Below are positions 53,083 to 64,000 of a stretch of DNA of 64,000 nt, piece after piece. Position numbers and translations under genes: made by a program. Positions within the stretch are counted from its first letter, which is position 1; each line of letters begins with the position of its first letter. The notes under the pieces were generated by a model. The model was not told where the DNA came from. It saw only the letters and a list, made by a program, of their open reading frames with translations, and did no database searches. The stretch is from Capitella teleta (taxonomy: Eukaryota; Annelida; Polychaeta; Capitellidae), in NCBI GenBank assembly GCA_000328365.1, contig KB296957.1:62001-126000 (forward strand), written 5' to 3'.

Positions 53083-54339
53083 CTGTTTGACGCATCGTAT
53101 TGGGTTTTCCGATAAATATAACTTTTGCAACACTGGTAAAAACGGCAGATCCTGGATGTTAACATGATCGATCATGTTGCCACTCAAACTGAGCGCTGCT
53201 ATACTGGATCTCAAGCAAGCCAAACTGTTCCAAATGGTGGCGTCCAGTTCATTTCCACGAAGGTAAAGTTTGGTTAGGCTTACATAATCTTGAAGGTCCT
53301 GACAGCTTATTTCTCTCAGTTGTGTTTCATCCAACTCCAGGTAACGCAGATTGGCTGAGACATTGCCGAAGTTTGGAAATACACGAAGAGGGTTTTCTTT
53401 TATGAATATATATATGAGTTTGGAAAATCCGTCAAGACAGTTTTCCTCGATCCTGGAAATACTGTTGAGTCTTAAATTTAGTTGAGTCAAGCTTCCTTTC
53501 AGTGGGGTCAAGTCAGGGAAAACCGAAATCTCACAAGAATGTAAGTACAGTTTTTGCAAAAATGGAAACTGCACAAAATTAGAGGCAGTAAGAGGAGTTG
53601 AGAAGTTGCTGCCTGGCAGGCGCAAGTCGACTAAACTCTGAGCAAGTTCAGGAAAGGCCGGAAAACTCGTGAGGTCCATGTTTACAAGTTTCAATACTCG
53701 TAAGTTGGTGCTGTTCGTAAATTCAGCATCTGTGATTTGTGGTGACATAAAACTACCCTCGCTGATAGTGAGGCCTGTCAGAGCGTGAAGGTTGCTCAAT
53801 CCTGACGTGATATTATACAAATCGGTTGATCGCAAACTGATCGTTGTGAGAGCTGTAAAACCAGCTTTGAAGCTGAGGTCGATTGGCAAATCAATAACCT
53901 TATCAATGTTTAAATTATTTAATATGGTTAATTTCGTGAAATCAGATGCAGATATATTCTCAAGCGGATTCAATCCGATTTCCAGCTTGCTTAAAGTACT
54001 ACCAATGGCAGAAAAGTCTGGAATACTGGTTAGCTGGTTACCGTATACGTTCAAATATGTGATTGGACATCCCTCGAAAGCTTCGGGAGAGATCCAAGTG
54101 ATGTCGTTTTTCCCTAAATTCAATTCACTCAAATCCCCATAAGCACTGAAAGAGTTGCTTCCCAAAGAAGTGAGCTGGTTTTTTTGCAGGTTCACTGAAG
54201 TCACACCCACGGGTATATCAGTTGGGATTATATCCAACCCAGAATCTGTTTTCACATACTCAATTTCACCGTTTACGAAACAGGCACCAAGAACAATGAG
54301 CATCGACGCCACACACTGCATGGTTCTCGCCTCGGACAA
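53083..54339 (-). CDS. LRR ectodomain exon, long type, with GC donor
   Basis: It starts MSEARTMQCVASMLIVLGAC (signal peptide; the Met at residue 7 is an alternative). About 16 LRRs follow in one 419-codon exon (for example LSELNLGKNDITWISPEAF, LQKLYLHSCEISVFPDLTP). It ends LSENPIRCVKQ at AG|GCAAGT, phase 0. That is the standard form of the rare GC-AG donor class, and reading on instead gives a stop after a short tail. It is closest to the broken exon at 61971-62758. No cap, TSP1 or membrane exon of its own was found in the 2.3 kb before the next LRR exon. Confidence 0.75.
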
Positions 54340-54399
54340 ACCCTACGATGAAGCGATGCAGCAGAGCATGTGGCTTGATTCTCATAACAAATGATTTTC

Positions 54400-55735
54400 T
54401 ATAGAAATACAGAGAGAGTTTGTGATATGATAGAGACACAAGAAAAAAACCGAAGTATTGATTTGTGTAGGAAGGAAAGGTATGGCCTCTTTATTAACTC
54501 TAGATTAACAGTGAGAGCATCCAGATTATCATGCTTACGAGATACACACACTTCTTTCTCTCCGTGAAAAAGTTCTGAATTTAATTTAGTTGCGAGATAG
54601 GGGTATACACATACTAAATGGAAAATTATAGCGAGTGAAAAATTGCCCATTTTGTGTGTTTAGGCATAGGATAAGATAAGTTAATTTGCGTTTCAGACAG
54701 AGAAGTACAATTTAATGTCAAAAGTGGTAAGTGCCAGTGGACCATGGCAAGACGCGGACGTCTGTGCGAGGACAGGGCCCATGTCAATTTTCTTCTTTCT
54801 TTATCAGGTCCAAAATTTGAAGATGGAAACTGAGGTATATGCATGAAACTGTCTGTTTAGATGTGACCTGGCACGGAAGCTCACTCTGTCGGTGACCTCG
54901 ATATGATCACGCCTGTGGTGTTTTATCATAAAACTACGTATATTTTAATCCAAATATCACATGAATCATGCAATATTTAGATAAATATATACGTGCTGCT
55001 TTCTCGTTCTCATTCAATACAGTGATTGTTACGCCTGTTACATAATTCTGCACTTGTGAGTTCGTTGGATTGGCATGCATGACTGATCACTGGCCACTGC
55101 TGAGTCGTTGTCAAAAAGACCTGTCCATTCGGACAGCAGCAGCGGCAGCGTTAGCATGTACGATCCGGCGAATCCATCATTTTGAACAAATAAATCTCCT
55201 TGTCAAAATAAATCTGTTTGTCAATGGATAGAAGTCTCAACAGTTCAACCGGATGGCGACATCAACAGTGAATATAGTGAATGTACTCGCGGATCGGAGG
55301 CACTCTACTTCAGTCGAAATTAATGCTCCATCGTTTAAAAAGCCTGTGTCAGAAGAACGCTACACTTCTCTCGATTAAGTGATGTGCGAATTACGACGAA
55401 GTGGTTAACAGGCAGAGACCACGAGCTCTACGTCTTGGTATCACGAGGCTGCTGCAAAAAAAATCAACCGTTGATCCTATCGTTATTGAAAGGCAAATAA
55501 AAGGCAGGCTGGCATGTCGATAGCAGATGTCGTCGTATAAGAACGTTTAACTTGGGATGTAATTTCTTTGAATAGAATATGGCACATTCATAATAGATTA
55601 TTTCAATAGCAGTTCAATAGCGTTTCCACCAATTCACACGGATTTAGACACGAAGACTTGCTTCCAGTTTTTAATGCACCGGTTCATCAACTGTGCATGA
55701 GAATCTCACAGCTGACGATCGTGTAGGTTAGTAAT
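54400..55735. other. Interval, no exon recognised
   Basis: No LRR cap or membrane exon on the minus strand. Short open frames have no support. Confidence 0.35.
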
Positions 55736-55750
55736 ACCTATAGGCATATA

Positions 55751-56062
55751 GAGTGAGTGAGTGATGGAGTGATGGGGTTTTACGGCTCCACCCAACCCAT
55801 TCGGGTGATACGGGCGCCAGAGCAGAAGGCCCGGGATCGGAGTTTTCCCCTACTCTTATCGATAAATCCCAAGAGTTCTTTATCCTGCATACCACCATAG
55901 ACAGTAGTACACAGCGCCCGGCCTTGTTACGCAGTTGGGCAGCACTACAGAGTCACCGAAGAATTACAATTGTAATTCACAATCATAACGCCCGTGGCCT
56001 GATCGGGTCTCGAACCCGGGACCTCGACCCCCATGGTCGGCATAGGGTTGCAGACAGCGGTT
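55751..56062 (-). mobile_element. tRNA-related SINE
   Basis: On the minus strand a B-box-like GGGTTCGAGACCC (56005-56017) lies near the 5' end, a conserved body follows, and the 3' end runs into a (GAGT)n-type tail (CACTCACTCACTC on minus). It is flanked by the near-direct repeat TATAGGCATA(TA)GAG at 55739-55753 and 56062-56074, a probable target duplication. A fragment of the same family is at 49752-49806. The A box is not clear. Confidence 0.7.
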
Positions 56063-56160
56063 ATAGGCATAGAGCATGCTGCTTGGCTAGTGATACCTAT
56101 GGGCATAGAGTATGCTGTCTGGCTAGTGATACCTATGGGCATAGAGTATGCTGCTAAGAG
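56062..56160. repeat. 36-bp tandem repeat interrupted by the SINE
   Basis: About 2.6 units containing GGCATAGAGTATGCTG and TGGCTAGTGATACCTAT. A related partial unit (GTAATACCTATAGGCATA) lies left of the SINE at about 55731, so the SINE probably landed inside the array. Confidence 0.7.
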
Positions 56161-56930
56161 ACGAATGGACACAAGTTTTACCTTATGTAATGGTGAAAAT
56201 TTAATTAATATTTGTTTGCACGATTCGTTATTTTCATCTCAATAGCTATTTATTATCGACCAGACTTCACCTGCTCTTTGTGCAGTTCACGCATAGTTGA
56301 AGGAAAGGAAACAACTGAAAACAAGTATGCACCGTCCGACTCAGTGCATTCCTTTGTGGTTGTGATTGATAATAGATGTAACATTCACAAAAACCAGGCT
56401 TTTGTGATCTTTATAAATCGGCTATATCAGAGAAATATGAAAGGCACACAAAACTTCAAAGGGGATTGAATACTTATACAGCGAATGGAGGGCAGTGTTG
56501 GGCTCATAGAAAAAGGGAATAATTATTATTGCTCAGTTGTATTATCATTATTCCGTTCTAAACCTACATCATGGCTACGAAGATAAACCCCAACTGGATT
56601 TGAGCATTGTCCACAAAAGGAAAATATGCTTTGCAAGCATAATTTATAATTGAAACATGAAGTGACGTTGTGAAGATGTATATCAATGATCAATTATTTT
56701 GATGCTATTTAATTAAGTGAGATTAGCATAATTCTCCAAACTTTCGGTCAAACTTCTGGTGTGGCTAGTGGCATATAATTCAGCTACACAGTTCATAAAT
56801 TTAACCGATGAGGGGTGTAAAGTTGACACTCACAGCCAAAGACAAAAACGCGCACATTGTATCATGCACACCTACAGTTACGATAAACAGAAATAAAATA
56901 AAAGATTTGATTAGTTAAGATCCAACTCAC

Positions 56931-58130
56931 CTCTTTCAAACATTGAATCGGGTTTTCTCTCAACCTTAGAAACGTTAGTGTCTTGAGAGATCTCCAATTC
57001 GAAATGTCAGCAAGTGTGATCAAATTATATCTCAAGCCAAACTTCCGAATCGATTCCAAGGCAGCCGCTACCCGAAATATGTCATTTCCGATTGAATTTC
57101 CTCCTAAATATACCACTTCCAAACGCGAGAGATTTTTGAATGGCATCGTGTTAATGGCAGAGATGTTCATGTTCATCATGCTCCCTGCCCTTAAGGGCAA
57201 ACCTTTGATCTCATCGATAACAGCGATTGGGTTATTACTTATTGCAAGATATTGCAGAACTGTAAAGCCTTTGAATATGTCCCTAGGTATAATTGAAATT
57301 GAATTGTTGGTGAAATCCACCCTGGACAATGTCGCTGCCAATGGTGTTATGTCAGGAAAAGTTTGCAGTCGGCAGGATCTGAGGCACAATTTCCTCAATT
57401 GTGGGAACTGCATAAAATTTACGGCCGACAAACCAGTTGAGAAGTCATTGTAACCGAGGTCCAAGGTTTTCAAGTTTTGTCCAATTGTTGAAATACTTGG
57501 AAAATGGACCAGCCGCATATCTTGCATGGAAAGCAAGGTCAATCGGGATCCGCAACCTTGCTCATCAAATATTTCAATAACGAATTTTCCCCCGGAGATT
57601 GTAAATGACTCTACAAAAGGGAAATTGCAGATGTCAGCGGGAAACATCCAAACTGCCGAAGAAGTGAAGTCCACCGATTTGACTGGTAGTTGAATTTTTC
57701 CGTAGATGATTTCAAATCCCGGATTATTAGCAATCGATAGTTCTATAAGAGATGTTGAGTTGAGATAGTCGAGTTTCAGGACTTCAATGTCGTTGTGATC
57801 GAGCCAGAGGGAATTTAGGCTCTGTCCATGTGTCCTCAAATCAGGAACACAAGACAACGTGTTGTAGCTTAAATCCAGTTCCACAACAGCCGAACACCCT
57901 TGAAATGCCAAAGGTGATATTGCAAACAAGAGGTTGTGGCTCACGTTGACTCGTTTTAGTAATGTCGAGATACCAAACGTGTTATCAGGCAACCTCCTTA
58001 TCAGGTTGTAGCTTAAATCAACTACAGCATGTTCTGCGGTTATAATAGGCGGCGCGCGCAGTTGTTGGTTAGCAAATGTTATCCCAGACACTGATGGGAG
58101 TTGAAGTAGGAGCACGAGAACATCCAGCAT
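56931..58130 (-). CDS. LRR ectodomain exon, long type
   Basis: It starts MLDVLVLLLQLPSVSG, a signal peptide. About 15 LRRs follow in one 400-codon exon (for example AVVDLSYNLIRRLPDNTF, VVELDLSYNTLSCVPDLRT, LRKLCLRSCRLQTFPDITP). It ends LRENPIQCLKE at a strong GTGAGT donor in phase 0. It is the same structural class as 53083-54339 and the LRR part of 45530-46741. No cap, stalk or membrane exon of its own lies in the 2.6 kb downstream. Confidence 0.78.
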
Positions 58131-58419
58131 GATGTTGGTTGCGCGCTCGCCACGAGAGAAATGTGGCCACGAAAACTAGAACGATCACAGAGACTGTGAA
58201 TTTTATTAATGTATGGTGAAGTGCGACAAGAAATCTATCATCATCGATTCGACAAAATGCTCCATAATGCTGAGCCTCCAAAGGGTTTCTCAGAAGATCT
58301 TTCATAATATCCACAACTGTCGCAATGATAGATGAAGTTAATTTAACATTCACAGTTTTCACTTGATCAGTATGAAACGCCAGCGTTACATTGTTCTGCA
58401 GTTTTGAAGCCAATACTAA

Positions 58420-61400
58420 TGAAATATTTCGTAACTTTTGAAAAACTGTGACAACATATTTCTTTGGGTGAGAACAAATTATGCTTTGGTTCGTCGATAT
58501 TTCACTTCATGCCTCTGCAATGTCTCTTGAAGACTTTTTTCACTCTGGCAATGCGTCATAAAATGTTTGAAAAACTGTTTCATGTTCTTTGTTTCTTTGT
58601 TTCTTTCATTCTCATTTCTGTTAACTATTAAACAAGTTAAGTTACAGAAGTACCCTTGTGCACGTACGTGGATATAAACACAGCATAGATAAAATAGTTA
58701 TCACTCGATTTTCCAATTCCCTTAATTGTTCATACAAAATATCAAGCAATAACCTGTGGGAGGTGTCATTGTTACCTTTTCATGTTATATTCGTGTTGAA
58801 ATGTTACCCTGTAAGTGAATAACATAATATGGTTCATTACAGTTCTAAGCCGAAGAACATAATACTTTGGAAGTTAAAGAGACACGATGTAATCTAAGTG
58901 AATCTAAAATAATTCTAGCTTTTATTTTGATCAATATCTCACTGAATATCAGGCCAAGGTCGATGGTGCCACTGGATCTATGTGTTGCATCCAAAGCTTT
59001 TGAACTCCATGAATGATTATGATCTATGTACGCAGGTCGGTTTGTATTCTCGCGAGCAGAAAATAAAACAGTGAATCAAAACGTGTGGAAAGATCATAAT
59101 TCGGTATATTGACACATACCAACGCAATAACCTCTAGCACATGCCACGCAGCGATGGCACGCAATGAAGAAGAGCTCCTCACCAAGCTGTGACATCATTG
59201 AAAATCAGAACGCACCTCAAGTGCACATTGCTTCTACCACTGGTGAGACGCACAGTTGCACAGGTAGCAGCAATCCTTGTTTTAAACGACCGTTATGAAA
59301 GCCTAGCTTGCTGAGCTGAGTTATAATCGGAGTGTCTGTATGATCAGCACATGCATAGAGTACTTGGCATGCATGACCAACAGTCACGCGTTCATGTCAG
59401 CACAGCAACACATTGGACCTTTCAAAGACTTCATTGATTGACAGGTGTGAAGAGGGTACTAAGAATTCCTCTCCATGAACACAAAGACTACATCGACTAG
59501 AATTCAGACCTTTGTCTTTCACACGCCACAGTTCATTCAGTTGTCAATAAATATTGGGGATAATAGGCAGATCTCTTCACATCTTATTGACAGCAGACTG
59601 AAAGGCGCTCTGATAGAACAAAAGTCAAAGATTACTACAAACCGTAATCGTGACCTTGGCCAGGGCAAGCCACAATGACGCCCGACTTTCGATTCAAAGG
59701 CTTTCGGTTTGATTCTCTTTGGCGACTGCATAAAATCGGCTTTATTATGGTAGCACGTCGTAGCTGAAAGCAACCGCTAGTTAATCTGGTGGGTTATTTT
59801 AAGGTTTAATGCTTTTAGGCCACGTATGAAAAATGGTGGACGCCCTCTGGTGTTTTTTCTTGCAATTAATTTATTCCCGAATTGGAGAACAATGTGCTCA
59901 GTTAGGAAAGAGTGCAATTCAATGGTCAATCATTTTCAGTTGCAAGCGCCAATGATAACAGAGAAAAAGAACAAAAATATATCATTTTAGGGCAAATATC
60001 CGCCGGTAATGAGCAAACTATAGTGAAGCACATATAGTAAATGTCGGTTGCCAACTTGTTTGGTAGAAATTGTTGATTTGTGATGCAAATCCCAATCAAA
60101 CTAAAGAAATCGTTGCTTCACTGAATCATTGATTTCTTCATAAAGTACTTCAATTCAGATAGAGCTGACATGTTGTTTCAATCCTCTGACAAAAATCAAT
60201 GCGTTGAAATACTTTCCATTCAGCATAGAGGATATCATGATGTACTAGGTACCTCTTTAGAATTCACGCCAATCCAGTCATTAAGGAAGTGGTCCATTTC
60301 ATATTGATTTACATCGAAGGGTTGTTTTTCTCATCCAGAAATCAATAGCTCCTAAAGAAATATATTTCCGATTGCCAGAAGTAGCTACATGGGAAACTTA
60401 TCAACACCATTACACGAGACTTCCTTTTGTTTTTCGAAAACAAAAATAAAATAATAAAAGAACTTGATATTGAACTAAATTATCTGAATTTCTTTGACGA
60501 TTCCCTTTTACTGAGATTATCAAATAAATGATATATTTATGTAATTATCTTTAATGCAGAAGATTGGAAGAAATCTAAAAATTCTATAAATTTAGCAAAA
60601 TAAACTGTAATCAAATGTCACATTCCTTTCTTTCTTTCTTTTTCCCCGCCGTTTTTTTTCTCTTTATTGTATTATTTCTTATTTTGCCTCTATTTACTCA
60701 TAACATAAAATCCTCATAATTAAAGATGACCTATGTTCCTCAGATTCTTTTTTGGATCGATTCTATTGGCTTTTGTGTGTGACAAGAGACCAATTTCTAA
60801 GAAAAAAAAATCAGTCAGCCATGAATAATTTTCAAGGCAAGTTAAATTTCGAATTTTGTACTCAGAATAGCTTAAAACGAGAATTCTTTTGTGGGAACTG
60901 TTGAAGGATCTGCTCACTCGACGGCTACCATTATAAACAATAGGACAATTATTTTATGACATCACTACAGTATGAAATCGAACGCGAGAAAAAAGTGAGA
61001 TTATAAGCTTCTCATATTAGATGTATCTAATAATCTATAATAATGTCATTCAACAGGTTTTTTTTGTCTCCGGGATACGTACTCTATCATTCACAAGTAG
61101 TTCACAAGGATCAGAGGTGCTCTTTAATACAAACTGAAACCATGAATACAAGTGCGTGTACAGGAGAGTAGTCAACACGAATGGTACATTTCTACCATAA
61201 ACAAAGGCACGGTGCCATTTAGATGTGCCTCAAAAGACGGCTTGATAGTCATAAATGGACACCTTCAATTGTTGTTGGTCGATTTATGTGGATGGCATGC
61301 TTGGGAGGGAGAAAATAGAAAGAGAAGGATGGCTGCAATAAATGATAAGCATAATATTTTCAGAGACAAAACCAAAATCGGTGTCAACGGGTTCAATCCA

Positions 61401-61960
61401 ATGATTCTATTTCTAAACAGGTTGACCCATGAATGAGAATATTGAATATTGAATATTAAATATTGATAGCAGAACTGGTTTGAAACGTACTAGGCAGAAC
61501 GTTCAGCAATTTTCAATTTGTCACAATTCAAGCCAGTATAAGCACCAAGCCATGGTTTATTTTCGTCCACTCGTTGCCATGGTTTCGATGCATTAGCCAC
61601 AATTTCAACAGTGACGTCAACTTGGCATCCATTCTGATCAGCACGAAAAGCACCCCTCAGTTATCGGGTTTCCCTTAGTGCGACTCGTCTATTGATTAAT
61701 AATTGTGATTACTTTTCTCATCATCTCTGTAATCAGTACATCGGTGAGCTTGAGTGCCATTATGTCACGACACATGCAGAACCTCCTGTATTGTTGTTAC
61801 ATAACGAAGATCAGGGTAAACGCGGAAAGCACGGAATTTTCTACTAAATGCAGCGAAAACGGCAATTACATATCACAATCAGTAGCTTGTATGATAACAT
61901 AAATATTAATATTATTATCATTATAATTAGGATTTTGCAGGATTTTGAAATATTACTGCA
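58420..61960. other. Interval between LRR exons, nothing recognised
   Basis: 3.5 kb of AT-rich DNA on the downstream side of the LRR exon at 61971-62758. I found no LRR cap, TSP1 or membrane exon, and no transposon family. Confidence 0.35.
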
Positions 61961-61970
61961 ACCTACTGAC

Positions 61971-62758
61971 CTCTTTGAAACATCGGATTGGGTTTTTGGA
62001 CAGGGTCAATGTAGAAATGGTTCTCAAAAACGGAATATTGCTGATGTCGGCTTCTTTTATGTTATTATCCTGAAGTTTGAGATTACTCAGAGGTGAATTC
62101 AAGCACTCCAGACTGGCCCATATTTCAGATTGAAAGTCATTGCTCTCCAAATTAAGAGTTTTCAGGGAATCAAAAATTTCCACATTGCAACATTCAATAT
62201 TGGATAACAGGCAATTCGGCATTTCGAGTTTAGTTAGATGAAGTGACGAGTTGCTCAGTTGCGGGAAGGATTCAAAGCAACTATCGCTGAGTTTGAATAT
62301 TTTCAATTTGTGGAATTGCACCGTGTAAGGTCGGCCGCAACCAAAGCGGTGAGTGGCATCAAATCAGAAGCAGCCAAATTTTCAATTGAGTTTGATCCAA
62401 CACCAAGGATTTCCAAGGTTGCTCCAATCACCGTGAGATCCGGCAAAGAAGTTAACTGATTGTGATTCAGATAAAGGGTTCCAATCGGACACCCAGCAAA
62501 GGCAGATCCAGAAACGTTCGAGATTAAATTTCTGTCCATGTTCAAGTAGTTCAAAGCAGCAAACAGCGAAAACATGTTGGCATCGAGTGCAGTAAACTGA
62601 TTGGAATTCAAGGTAATTTGAGTGACATCAGATGGTATGTCTTTGGGAAGAGACACCAATCCTTTACCAGCCTGTGCGTACCCAACAATAGCAATGGCAC
62701 CGCGTAGGTTAACCAATAGGCCTGCATACAACCATAGAACCTCCATGGTGTAAAACAA
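61971..62758 (-). pseudogene. Broken LRR ectodomain exon, long type
   Basis: The start MFYTMEVLWLYAGLLVNL (signal peptide) and the first six LRRs align with the exon at 53083-54339 (IPSDVTQITLNSNQFTAL, YLNHNQLTSLPDLTVIGATL). Near 62310 the frame changes and the sequence resumes at the equivalent of FVQFPFLQKLYL. About 105 residues found in the intact paralogue are therefore missing, and there is one net frame slip. The 3' half (FHKLKIFKLSDSCFESFPQL) runs on to LSKNPIRCFKE and a GTCAGT donor in phase 0. The donor is kept, but the ectodomain would be truncated. A sequencing error could explain the slip but not the deletion. Confidence 0.75.
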
Positions 62759-62859
62759 GAACGGAACGTACTTCCAATTCCTTGGAGAGAAACGCCTACT
62801 TTGGTGCTAAAACAGCTCTGTTGGCGATACAGCAGCAATTTCAGTTCTAATAGAACCAT

Positions 62860-64000
62860 AGATAATCTCTTTTCTGGTAATCTCTTTCACAAAAGGAGTT
62901 TCAATTCCCCTCTGAGTCAATGCGAGGATTGAAGTTGAAGGCAAGAATCATTTCGGATGCTGATTGCATTTCTATTCAAAGCACCCGGAAAAAAGGTATT
63001 TCTCATTTGCACCCAATTGTTGTGATTCGAGGATTCATGGCTGATTGTGGTGTTGAATTTGCTGAATCAATTATTTTTGTGTGATCCAACAAGAATCTAT
63101 ATTATCGTATTATCGGACAATGAGATGTTTTTCTATATGATATGGACCTTAGGCGAATTAATGTACGCATAAAAATATATTGATATTATATTTTACAATT
63201 TTTTTTTAACGATTTGATTAAATGATATGAATCGTGTCATATGTGAGGTAGGTGTATGTTTGTAAATCCAAGAATAAAATCTGTGATTGCAAATTATGAT
63301 TCGTAACAATTTATCATTGACTTTGAACAGCATGACAAGTGCAGACCCTGTGTTCTACTGCCAAGGTAGAATGTAGGTGAATAGCTACAATGTTATAATA
63401 ATAATAATAAGAATGTGGAGAACCTGTTCAGGTGTGTTTATCACCCAAGAAAGGACACACACATTTAATAAAACCAAACATAATCACCAAAGATATTGCT
63501 TTGATAATCTTTGATAATCACGTCCTCTATTTGAGCACGCTAATTGGAAAGAGACATTGGAGACATGAAATATTAACGAGGTTCTCAAAATACTCTTTAT
63601 ACTATGACGTGTGGCCATGTGCCAATCAAAAGCCAGCTAACTGAGGAAATATTATGATATAAAGTGTTTATCTCATAGTGCTACACCAATGAATGATAAA
63701 GAAGAGTCTCATTCTATTCCAGAAAATATGACTTATTTCATCTCATGTCATAAACCTTATTCGAAAAACAAGGTATTATTAGGTATATCAAATATTGTTA
63801 GAAAATTAACTTCACTGAAGCAATAACAGAACAAGAAAAAGAACCATGGAACGGCTTTGATTATTTAACACCAGGTAAGGAATAAGATTATAGTCGGTCT
63901 ATATTTAGTATCTCTATGACGAATGATGTCGTTCCAATCAAAGCCAATGACCGAAATGACAATGGCCTCAAAGCATGTGTCAAGTGACATTCAATATTGC
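62860..64000. other. Right edge, nothing recognised
   Basis: AT-rich sequence upstream of the last LRR exon; its promoter should be near 62760-63000. The LRR cluster may continue beyond the window. Confidence 0.35.

Noticed and set aside
56005-56017. tRNA gene
   Set aside because: Only a B-box-like site is present, with no cloverleaf and no clear A box; it belongs to a SINE.

Overview
The window is animal nuclear DNA: AT-rich, with spliced genes, GT-AG introns, short dispersed transposons and long microsatellites. Introns are often very small; several are only 51-57 bp. Two deeply conserved housekeeping genes (STT3B, PDSS1) and families of C-type lectin, EGF and leucine-rich-repeat (LRR) receptors point to an invertebrate. 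The compact introns would suit a tunicate, a sponge or a similar lineage. I cannot name the species. There is one 50-base assembly gap (23697-23746).

Left part (1-23 kb). A plus-strand single-pass membrane protein of unknown function lies at 2904-3952. Three minus-strand surface-protein genes follow. Two are paralogous receptors with two C-type lectin domains each (6085-10277 and 19596-22261). Between them is an EGF-repeat type II membrane protein (12327-14881). Both lectin receptors end with a mini-intron just after the membrane segment, and retaining it would remove the cytoplasmic tail.

Middle (23-41 kb). The 5' two thirds of PDSS1 (minus) and a complete STT3B (plus) sit head to head. PDSS1 carries a hAT element with a perfect 8-bp target duplication and a pogo-like element in its introns. 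Its 3' exons are not visible. STT3B has 17 constitutive exons and an unexpected in-frame 120-bp cassette-exon candidate. It also has two related 30-bp minisatellites in separate introns.

Right part (41-64 kb). This is the most unusual region. One minus-strand gene (41397-46741) encodes signal peptide, LRRs, an LRR C-terminal cap, a Thr-rich repeat stalk, two thrombospondin type 1 domains, a membrane segment and a short tail. Upstream of it, same strand, lie five more single-exon LRR ectodomains (one broken) and the relic of another. The intact ones have their own start and signal sequence, and all five end in a phase-0 donor just after an N-P/T-x-x-C type cap. I found no cap, stalk or membrane exon behind any of them. 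The layout suggests alternative variable LRR first exons spliced to one shared constant region, like clustered protocadherins, but no RNA evidence is available here.
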